This document shows positions 1-6,434 of a stretch of 10,127 nucleotides of DNA, in pieces. Position numbers and translations under genes: made by a program. The stretch covers positions 1 to 10,127 of the forward strand of contig JAIVFH010000691.1 of assembly GCA_025765595.1 (NCBI GenBank), given 5' to 3'. Positions within the stretch are counted from its first letter, which is position 1, and each line of letters starts with the position of its first letter. Source of the DNA: Obelidium mucronatum (taxonomy: Eukaryota > Chytridiomycota > Chytridiomycetes > Chytridiales > Chytriomycetaceae). The notes beneath the pieces are model-generated. The model was not told where the DNA came from. It saw only the letters and a list, made by a program, of their open reading frames with translations, and ran no database searches.

Positions 1-62
1 TTGTGCGCCAAGACTGCATGAGAGATTAACCGCAATATTTGATATTCCATTATGATTGTTAG

Positions 63-761
63 TATTGTTTGAATAGTTTTGTAGAGGTGAGTGGTATTCG
101 TAGTTTCTACGGGGGTTGTTGGAACTTATCATTGTTAACAGCACTACGATCCCAACGATTGAAGATTCATACCGGAAACAAGTCATTGTAGATAACGAAA
201 CATGTGTATTAGAAATCTTGGATACTGCTGGTCAGGAAGAGTTTGCGGTAAAAAAAAAAAAAAAAAAGCAGGCTGCTATCTTTGGCTTGTTGAGTCTGAA
301 CAACGTCTATACAAAAAAAAAACAGGCGATGGGAGACCAATGGCTTCGAATTGGTGATGGATTCCTCCTGGTCTATTCAATCACATCACGACAATCATTC
401 AACCGAATTAAACGATTCCGAGAACAAATGATGCGAGTGCGTGAATCTGAAGATACACCCATGGTGATTGTGGGGAATAAGTGCGATATGGCTGGCGAGC
501 GACAAGTATCGACACAAGAAGGAGTTGAACTTGCTAAGCTGTTAAAGTGCGAATTTATCGAAACTTCAGCGAAAAGCAAGTACAATGTGGAAAAGTTAGT
601 CAATAGTTTTCTTTTCTTTGGATTATATATAGTGGAAATGCTGATTCGTTATTTTTTTTAACAGTGCGTTTCATTTGGCTGTTCGAGTGCTTAGAAAGCA
701 CCAATCCAAGCGGAGAAAGGCAAAAGGCGACTGCACCATATGTAGCTCGGTTCTAACATAA
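63..761 (+). CDS. Ras-family small GTPase, copy 1 (5' partial, two frame breaks, possible pseudogene)
   Basis: This is a Ras-subfamily GTPase, a membrane-anchored GTP/GDP switch. The P-loop exons lie before the window. Visible exons are 63-86 (24-nt microexon, YCLNSFVE), 142-247, 326-594 and 665-761. Motifs in order are [10 protein letters not shown] (effector loop), DTAGQEEF (switch II), GNKCD (base binding) and ETSAK. Introns 87-141, 248-325 and 595-664 are GT-AG. Two things are odd. After the 24-nt exon the expected YDPTIE reads TAC GAT CCC AACG, with one extra base in the C run at 151-153, so the frame breaks. At the 3' end the frame reads DCTIC and then runs on to SSVLT before TAA at 759-761; one missing base near 740 would give CTIM and a TAG stop, a normal CaaX box. 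The family call is firm. Whether the gene is functional, a pseudogene or mis-sequenced is open. Confidence 0.85.
250..267 (+). repeat. Poly(A) run of 18 in an intron of Ras copy 1
   Basis: Eighteen consecutive A residues follow the GT donor at 248. A second A run (312-322) precedes the acceptor of the same intron. Such runs are prone to length errors in sequencing. Confidence 0.9.
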
Positions 762-1049
762 ATCAAGGCTTTGCACTTGAATATGCCACCTTTTCCCCTT
801 CTGTTCTTTTTTTTTTTTGTTCTTTTGCCTGATATCTCGTTGCTCTTTCTCGCTTTGCGCTCTGCATACTTTTGTATTTAAGAAAAAAAAGACGGTTTAA
901 ACCCCTGTTTTGGTATCGGTATTTTGATGCACGACCAGGGTTCGGGAAGCGGGGTACTTACACAAGCCTCAATTCGAATCTGAACGAACCAATTTTTTTT
1001 TTGTGCATTCTGCCAAAAGAAAGGAAAACCCACAGCCACTTCCAAAACG
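762..1049 (+). promoter_or_regulatory. Intergenic region, likely promoter of Ras copy 2
   Basis: These 288 bp hold no gene. There are pyrimidine-rich stretches (about 787-860), a TATA-like TATTTAAG near 873-880 and a T run near 990-1001. It must also contain the 3' end of copy 1, for which I see no AATAAA. The promoter role is inferred from position. Confidence 0.4.
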
Positions 1050-2250
1050 ATGCAACAAACCGCTCAACATAATATTGTAGTTCTCGGAGATGGCGCTGTA
1101 GGAAAGACAGGTGAGCATTCAATGTCCGTGGATTGTTGGGATAACCAAAATGTGAGGCTGGACGGTTTGAATTGGGGTTGCTTGGCCGTTCCTGGTTCGA
1201 CTTCAAGAGCTGGATGGTTGCGCGAACTAGATGACGAAAGGAACATTCTCGTGGTCTTCGGCTAGCCTGCTGAGTGCTAAATGGCAAATGCCGCAGTGGC
1301 GGGGATGGTGGTGGCAAAACGGTGATCGGGATCAAATCGTTGCAACGTGGCTGATGATGCTCTCTCTTCACTTCTTTTCTTATGAGCTTACAAACACTCT
1401 TTCTTTATGTTTTATGTTTGAATAGCTTGAACAAACAGCTCTCACGACGCAGGTGAGGTGGTCGAAATTGTTTTTACCCCAAATGAAATGACGATTAACA
1501 TTCCTATTCCACCTATGGTTTTATAGTACTGCCTAAATAACTTTCCGGAGGTGATTGATTTGTTGAAATTGTGTGATACGAATTGCTGGGGGTGCTGAAT
1601 AGGTTCCGTCAAACAGGCCTATGACCCAACAATCGTGGATTCATACCGGAAAAAAGTACTCGTGGATGGAGAAGAATGTATTCTGGAGATTCTAGATACT
1701 GCTGGACAAGACGAGTTTCTTGGGTTCGTTCAACTTCGTTGTTTTCACAAAACTCTTGGCATCCTCTTTCAATTAATTTGTAACCGGTACTTAACAACAG
1801 GATGCGAGACCAGTGGTTCCGATTCGGGGATGGATTCATATTAGTCTACTCAATCACATCAAGACAGTCATTTAATTACATCAAAGAATACCACAAGGAA
1901 ATGATGCGTGCTCGCGAAATTGGTGCTGCCCCAACGCCCATTCTGATTGTCGGCAACAAAACAGATTTGGCAGGAGAACGTGAAGTTTCAACGCAGGAAG
2001 GAATGGATTTGGCTAAATTATTCAAGAGCGACTTTTTGGAGACTTCTGCAAAGACAAAGTATAATGTTGAAAAGTGAGTTTTTGCTTTAATTTTATGTTT
2101 AAATTTCATATTTGATTCTCTGTATTTTTTGGACTTATTAACTTATTAATTGATTTTTTTTTCAAAATCAGCTCATTCCACTCTGTTGTTCGAATGCTGC
2201 GGAAACAGCAATCAGTGAGAAGCAGCAAGCCCGAGTGTTGTATTATGTGA
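1050..2250 (+). CDS. Ras-family small GTPase, copy 2 (Rho-like P-loop, altered effector loop)
   Basis: This is a complete Ras-like GTPase of 185 aa from six exons: 1050-1110, 1439-1452 (14 nt), 1527-1550 (24 nt), 1617-1723, 1801-2073 and 2172-2250. Phases and total length (558 nt) agree. ATG 1050 is chosen because the residues after it run straight into the P-loop ([13 protein letters not shown], residues 8-20). Further motifs are YDPTIVDSY (switch I), DTAGQDEF (switch II, catalytic Gln kept), GNKTD and ETSAK. The protein ends CCIM, a CaaX prenylation box. Compared with HRas it has Ala at Gly13, Thr at Ile21, Pro at Val29 and Val at Glu37. GDGAVGKT is the wording usual in Rho/Rac proteins, while the rest is clearly Ras. 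Donor GTTCGT (1724) is weak but is the only one that keeps frame and length. It lies 288 bp after copy 1 and 223 bp before copy 3. Confidence 0.93.
1111..1438 (+). other. Large first intron of Ras copy 2
   Basis: At 328 bp this is the longest intron in the window, with donor GTGAGC and acceptor AAACAG after a pyrimidine-rich stretch. I looked for a nested gene, a snoRNA-like C/D box pair or a repeat and found nothing convincing. The matching introns of copies 3 and 4 are 198 and 140 bp. Confidence 0.8.
1439..1550 (+). other. Microexon pair of Ras copy 2 (14 nt and 24 nt)
   Basis: The exons are 1439-1452 (CTCTCACGACGCAG, between AACAG and GTGAGG) and 1527-1550 (between TTATAG and GTGATT), separated by a 74-bp intron. 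With the G that ends exon 1 they read ALTTQ and YCLNNFPE. Phases (1, 0, 0) match those of copies 3 and 4. Confidence 0.9.
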
Positions 2251-2473
2251 TGCCGTTGCAACTTGTATTCTTCGTCCGTTGGACGGTTGCACATGTTTTT
2301 ATTCCCCTCTCTCTCTGTCCGGTCTCCCCTTTTTTTTGTCTTCTTCTCTCATTTATCTCATTCTATATATTGGAAACTATTCACTATTGTAAAATATGAA
2401 ACATATCAGACTTTTTATTCGTTGTTAAGTTATTTTGTTTGTTTCAAATAATTTTTTTCACCCAACCCAATCG
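2251..2473 (+). promoter_or_regulatory. Intergenic region, likely promoter of Ras copy 3
   Basis: These 223 bp lie between the copy 2 stop and the copy 3 ATG. A strong CT-rich tract runs from about 2304 to 2365, a common core-promoter style in fungi, followed by AT-rich sequence up to the ATG. A short palindrome, CCGTTGGACGG, sits near 2276-2286. Confidence 0.4.
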
Positions 2474-3707
2474 ATGGTGTCACTATACAGAATCGTTGTC
2501 CTCGGAGACGGAGGAGTCGGCAAGACAGGTGAATGCCGAATCCCCTTTTGTTTTCGATCAAAAACGACACTACTGTTTCGGGTGGGAGTGAGGGGATCTT
2601 GGAGGGGATGCCTTTAGCAAGTGTTTGAACCAAATTAGAGAGTCATGTGGTTGTTTTTTGGTTGTGTTCAGCCCAAAAAAACGAAGGACCGATTCTAACT
2701 CTTGTTGTCTCTCTTTCTTCATATAGCATTGACGATTCAGGTTTGTTCTTTTCTCTGGCTATTGGAAGCTTGTGTGTATGAGATCTTACAACAACTACCC
2801 CCCCTTCCCAACCCCCCTTCCGCTCAAACTGAATTTCGCAACCATTCCCTGCCTTCGAACGATCATCTCTCTCGCTGTATGTGAATTGTACTCCACAAAT
2901 ATCGGAAACCCAACAACAACTTGAACGCCAACAGTTGTGTTTGAACCACTTTGTTGAGGTACGCCTCTCTCTTGGGCTTTGCCTTATTCCTAATATGATC
3001 AATTCTTATTATTTAATAGACCTATGACCCTACGATTGAAGATTCATACCGCAAACAAGTGGTGATTGATGATGAGTCTTGTAATTTGGAGATTCTGGAT
3101 ACCGCTGGACAAGAAGAGTATACTGCGTAAGTATGGCGTTTATAGTTTATAAAGAAAAAAGAGGGAGGGAGGAGGGGGCGATGCGTGAACTGCAGTCTAA
3201 TCGAAACAAAAAAAAACATGGGGCGTAACAAGACTGAGAGACCAATGGATTCGAGACGGCGAAGCATTCCTCCTTGTATACTCAATTACATCGCGAGCAA
3301 CATTCTACCGGATCGAGCGATTCCGTGAACAAATCATGCGTGTAAAAGATACGGATGATGCCATCCCCATGATGCTTGTGGGGAACAAGTGCGATAAGCA
3401 AGCCGAGAGAGAAGTTTCGAAAGAAGAGGGTCAAAATCTTGCGAATAAGTTGAAATGCGATTTTATTGAAACGAGTGCGAGGACTCGGTTGAATGTGGAA
3501 AAGTAAGTTCCAAAAAAACTCGTTTCCTTTTTTTTTGTTTCTCCTCTAATACTGTTTCTAACAACAAAAAAAAACAGATCTTTTTACAATGTCGTTCGAT
3601 CGCTTCGCGCTCAACAACGGTTGGATAACCAAGTTAAAGTGACAAAAGCCGCAAGCGTCAAGAAGAATACCGCCAAACGTGACGACAAAGATTGTGTTTT
3701 GATGTGA
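2474..3707 (+). CDS. Ras-family small GTPase, copy 3
   Basis: This is a complete Ras GTPase of 199 aa. Exons are 2474-2528, 2727-2740 (14 nt, ALTIQ), 2935-2958 (24 nt, LCLNHFVE), 3020-3126, 3233-3502 and 3578-3707, 600 nt in all. ATG 2474 gives [18 protein letters not shown], with the P-loop at residues 11-18. Canonical parts follow: [32 protein letters not shown] and ETSAR (the usual Lys is Arg). The basic tail, with several Lys and Arg, ends DCVLM, so CVLM is the CaaX box; X = Met favours farnesylation in known Ras proteins. The wording [12 protein letters not shown] and DQWIRDGE is typical of fungal Ras. The likely role is plasma-membrane signalling to morphogenesis or cAMP pathways, inferred from fungal Ras in general. 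It converges with copy 4 across 246 bp. It looks intact and closest to the family consensus of the four. Confidence 0.95.
2727..2958 (+). other. Microexon pair of Ras copy 3 (14 nt and 24 nt)
   Basis: The exons are 2727-2740 (CATTGACGATTCAG, between ATATAG and GTTTGT) and 2935-2958 (between CAACAG and GTACGC). They encode ALTIQ and LCLNHFVE, matching Ras residues 18-30 without a gap. The 194-bp intron between them is long for this locus. Confidence 0.93.
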
Positions 3708-3814
3708 CAAGTGTTTTCCTTGGGTCTACCCCTACCCTGGCCTCTCTTTACCTCTCTTTCTTTTTCTTTGAATTTAAGTGTACTCGTTATAGTCTGTGTT
3801 TTCTGTCACCCTAC

Positions 3815-3820
3815 TTTATT
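3815..3820 (-). terminator. AATAAA poly(A) signal candidate for Ras copy 4
   Basis: The minus strand reads AATAAA about 134 nt after the copy 4 stop, inside the 246-bp convergent gap (3708-3953) shared with copy 3. The rest of the gap is T- and A-rich, and no equally clear signal is seen for copy 3. Confidence 0.45.
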
Positions 3821-3953
3821 CCTTTTAAAAGCTTCCTTTATAATCCATCCTATACAAGTAAAAAGTTTTTTTGGTACAAACACAACTCTTTTAGGAAGCA
3901 AAGTATACAAAAATTCCAAAGTATAAAAACAAATCAGCAACTCGTTGATTTCG

Positions 3954-5088
3954 TTACATGAGAACACATTTCTCGTCCTTGTTGTGGCCTCCTTGTCCTC
4001 TTGTTGAGTGATTTCTTGGTGTTTTGTGTAGAGGAACATTGATTTCACTTCGTTTTAGGGTTTTACTGGTTCTCACTTGGGTTTGGTATTCTTGTTCCTT
4101 ACGAAGTGCTCGAACAACGTGGTAGAATGCTCTGAATGTTGAGTTGGGTAAATATTTAGAATCGAGAATTTATCGTGGAATCGAGAAGGAAACGAAAGAG
4201 ATTCACCGCCTACGGCGGTATGAACGGGAAAAAAGGATTCACGCCTTCGGCGTCTTTTCACCGCCTCCGGCGGTATCCATCAATATTTCAAAGAAAAAAA
4301 ATCTCACCTCTCAACATTCACCCTATACTTTGCACTCGTCTCCAAAAACTCACACCTCAACTTGATTGCCAACTTTTGCCCTTCCTCCACCGAAACCTCC
4401 CTCTCGGCATTCAAATCACACTTGTTTCCAACCAATATAATCGGGACATGATCATCCGTATCTTTCACGCGCTGAATCCGTTGAAGGAATCGTTCGATTC
4501 TGTAAAACGTTTCTCGAGCAGTGATGGAGTAGACGAGCACGAATCCTTCTCCGTCGCGGATCCATTGGTCGCGGAGGGCAGTGTATTCTTCTTGGCCGGC
4601 TGTGTCTAGGATTTCTAGTTGGCAGGGGATTTCGTCGATGACGACTTGCTTCATGTATGAGTCTTCAATTGTTGGGTCGTAGGTCTACGTTATGATTTAA
4701 CAGATGTTCGGGGGGAAACTCAGTGGATTGATCACATGCGAAACAGCAAATCAACGGACCTCGACAAAGTGGTTCATGCATAACTGTCCAAGAGATAACG
4801 GTGGCAACCAGAGGTTAGTCAAAACAGAAATGAGATCTCACGATAGATGCAAAGAAACGAAGAGACAGCTTTCGAAAGTGCGTACCTGGATAGTAAGGGC
4901 TGAAGGATTATAAGATGGAAAGCAAAGAAGGGTTGTTAGATCTCAAGTTCAAGGGTCAATGAAGTGCCCCCCTCCGTCTGTCATACCCCTCCTTCCGCTA
5001 GCCTCCCACCAACTCCATCATACTATATGAAAGGCTCACCTGTCTTTCCGACACCTCCATCACCCAGAACGACGATTTTATGCCTCAT
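3954..5088 (-). CDS. Ras-family small GTPase, copy 4 (inverted, one intron lost)
   Basis: This is a complete Ras GTPase of 213 aa on the minus strand. Exons in transcript order are 5088-5040, 4899-4886 (14 nt, ALTIQ), 4783-4760 (24 nt, LCMNHFVE), 4684-4308 and 4131-3954, 642 nt in all. ATG 5088 gives [16 protein letters not shown] (P-loop residues 9-16). [32 protein letters not shown] and ETSAK are all present, and the tail ends KCVLM, a CaaX box. The fourth exon is 377 nt, exactly the sum of exons 4 and 5 of copy 3 (107+270), so the intron found there in the other copies is missing without any residue change. The C-terminal variable region is the longest of the set, basic and rich in Thr, Asn and His. 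The last intron (4132-4307) carries three small GC palindromes. The start is only 50 bp from the epimerase start on the other strand. Confidence 0.94.
4205..4274. repeat. Cluster of three GC mini-palindromes in a Ras intron
   Basis: The palindromes are ACCGCC-TAC-GGCGGT (4205-4219), ACGCC-TTC-GGCGT (4241-4253) and ACCGCC-TCC-GGCGGT (4260-4274). Each is preceded by TTC and can form a 5-6 bp hairpin with a 3-nt loop. All three lie inside the last intron of Ras copy 4 in otherwise AT-rich DNA. Confidence 0.85.
4760..4899 (-). other. Microexon pair of Ras copy 4 (14 nt and 24 nt)
   Basis: On the minus strand the exons are 4899-4886 (CCCTTACTATCCAG, between TTCAG and GTACGC) and 4783-4760 (between GGACAG and GTCCGT). 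They encode ALTIQ and LCMNHFVE. Sizes and phases are identical to those in copies 2 and 3. Confidence 0.93.
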
Positions 5089-5138
5089 TGGAGTCGTTTG
5101 AATAATTGAAGAAAAAGTTTGGTCACAAGCTTGAAGAA
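5089..5138. promoter_or_regulatory. 50-bp divergent intergenic region
   Basis: Only 50 bp separate the start codons of Ras copy 4 (-) and the epimerase (+). The stretch is AT-rich with no clear TATA box. Core promoters and 5' leaders of both genes must share it or extend into the neighbour's coding sequence. Confidence 0.55.
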
Positions 5139-6244
5139 ATGACTGGCAGCGAAGAAGTTGTTATTTCCAACGAGCACCTTTCTGTCTCGCTGCGGCTGCT
5201 TGGCGCCACGATCCACAAGCTTGTCTTTGACGGTGTTGACGTTGTCCTTGGCTACGACTCGGCGGCCGCGCAGCAGGACTGCCCGTCTCACCCGTATGTG
5301 GGCACGATTGGCCGCGTGAGCAACCGGTAACTCTTTTGCTTTGCTTCTTCGTTCTTCTTCTGACACTTCTCGAATCGACTCGAAGCATCGCCGGCGCCGC
5401 CTTCGCGCTCAACGGCACCACGTACGCGCTTGCGGCCAACAGCGGCGCCAACAATCTCCACGGCGGCGCGCGCGGCTTCGACCGCGCGCAGTGGGCATTA
5501 GTCAGCAGGACGGCGGACTCGGCGGCGTTCGCGGTCCGCAGCGGCGACGGCGACAACGGCTTCCCGCGCGCGCTCACGGCGACCGTCGCGTACGCGCTGC
5601 GCGGCGCCGCGCTGCGCATCGAATACGCCGCGGCGCTCGACGCCGGCGAGGGCGGCGAGACGGTCGTGGGCCTGACGACACACGCGTACTTCAACCTGGC
5701 CGGCTTTGCGCGTCCGTCCATCCTGGACCACGTGGCTCACTTTCCGCACGCGCTGGGCCATCTCAAGCTAGACAGCGCACAGATTCCAACGGGCGAAGTG
5801 GTTCGCCCCCTGGACGATCCTGCAATGGATTTCTCTACAGCTCCCAAATCATTTGGTCGGGATATCGCGTCGGTTCAAGAATTCAAAGGATACGATCACT
5901 TTTATATGCTCAAGGACTGCGATGAAATTGCTCATGACCCGATAAAAAAGAAGGAAATGATCTTGGCTGCTGTTGTTTCGTCTCCAGAATCTGGTATTCA
6001 AATGCAAGTAGACACGGATGCGGTTGGATTTCAGTTGTACACTGGAAACTTTTTGGATGCTTCTATTCCAACCAAAAGTAGTCATCCAAAGGGATTTTAT
6101 GAGAAACATGGTGCTTTTTGCTTGGAAACTTCAGCTCCTCCGGATGCTGTTAATAGTACCAGCGAGAGTGTACGTGCTACTACTCTTCTCAAGAAGGGAG
6201 AAAAGTGGTCTCAGAATACTGTTTATAGTTTTTCAAAGATCTAA
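5139..6244 (+). CDS. galM: Aldose 1-epimerase (galactose mutarotase)
   Basis: This enzyme interconverts alpha and beta anomers of aldohexoses such as galactose and glucose, feeding the Leloir pathway in the cytosol. Two exons, 5139-5326 and 5386-6244, encode 348 aa, the usual length. The intron (5327-5385, 59 bp) splits an Arg codon (CG|C) in the conserved GRVSNRIA segment. ATG 5139 is the first in frame with the homologous N-terminus; no signal peptide is seen. Family signatures are PYVGTIGRVSNR (residues 52-63), NNLHGG (His88), TTHAYFNL (His162), GYDHFY (Asp233) and FCLETSAPPDAVN (Glu310). By homology His88 and His162 are the catalytic pair with Glu310, and Arg59 and Asp233 bind sugar. The base composition is odd: about 75% G+C over 5461-5760, then about 40% after 5880, although the protein matches the family throughout. 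The gene is divergent from Ras copy 4. Confidence 0.95.
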
Positions 6245-6248
6245 TTAT

Positions 6249-6296
6249 CGCCTTAGGCGTGCATCGCTGTAGGCGTGCATCGCCGTAGGCGATGTA
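6249..6296. repeat. 16-bp tandem repeat of GC mini-palindromes
   Basis: Three units of 16 bp begin at 6249, 6265 and 6281. The cores are CGCC-TTA-GGCG, CGCTGTAGGCG and CGCC-GTA-GGCG, and the first two are followed by TGCAT. They start 5 nt after the epimerase stop and so probably form hairpins in its 3' UTR. The core matches the palindromes at 4205-4274. Confidence 0.88.
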
Positions 6297-6312
6297 TCAT
6301 TGTATTCTTCCG

Positions 6313-6323
6313 CTATATATACC
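6313..6323 (+). promoter_or_regulatory. TATA-like element upstream of the TmcB-like gene
   Basis: A CTATATATACC element lies about 115 bp before ATG 6435, in the 190-bp gap after the epimerase. Its position fits a TATA box. It lies inside the probable 3' UTR of the epimerase. Confidence 0.35.
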
Positions 6324-6345
6324 GCTTTTTATTTTTAAATTCAAT

Positions 6346-6355
6346 AATAAATAAA
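6346..6355 (+). terminator. Overlapping AATAAA poly(A) signals after the epimerase
   Basis: Two overlapping AATAAA hexamers start at 6346 and 6350, about 100 nt after the stop at 6244. They lie 80-90 bp before the start codon of the next gene, so the end of one gene and the promoter of the next overlap. Confidence 0.55.
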
Positions 6356-6434
6356 TAACATCAGAGTGAAAGATCGCCAGTTTATTTTCATTCGACAAAC
6401 GCGATCCGTCGTTGTCCTAGTCAATCCTACATAA

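Noticed and set aside
1..62. A 14-nt microexon of Ras copy 1 near the window start.
   Set aside because: No segment here matches the ALTIQ exon with flanking AG and GT; it probably lies outside the window.
87..103. A 17-bp intron that would rescue the frame of Ras copy 1 at an acceptor at 103.
   Set aside because: It is too short to splice and would insert residues that the other copies lack.
116..141. Reading Ras copy 1 as starting at a TTG at 116.
   Set aside because: The region is the intron between the 24-nt exon and the next exon, and the other copies show the N-terminus lies further upstream.
1228..1362. Possible C/D box snoRNA in the first intron of Ras copy 2 (TGATGA-like and CTGA-like words).
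   Set aside because: The boxes are not in a usable order or spacing and there is no terminal stem.
958..1371. A 137-codon open frame on - over the start of Ras copy 2.
   Set aside because: It is low complexity and overlaps the first exon and intron of copy 2. No support.
2643..3002. A 119-codon open frame on - over the introns and microexons of Ras copy 3.
   Set aside because: It crosses four well-supported splice sites of copy 3 and has no family resemblance.
4175..4609. A 144-codon open frame on + opposite Ras copy 4.
   Set aside because: It is antisense to a clear Ras exon and to the intron with the palindromes, and has no recognisable domain.
5161..5721. A 186-codon open frame on the minus strand.
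   Set aside because: It lies antisense to the epimerase in a stretch with about 75% G+C, where stops are rare, and its composition is low-complexity Arg/Ala/Ser/Pro. It is a shadow of the real gene.
5341..5925. A 194-codon open frame on + in another frame over the epimerase.
   Set aside because: It is very Arg-rich and resembles no family. It exists only because of the GC-rich codons of the epimerase.
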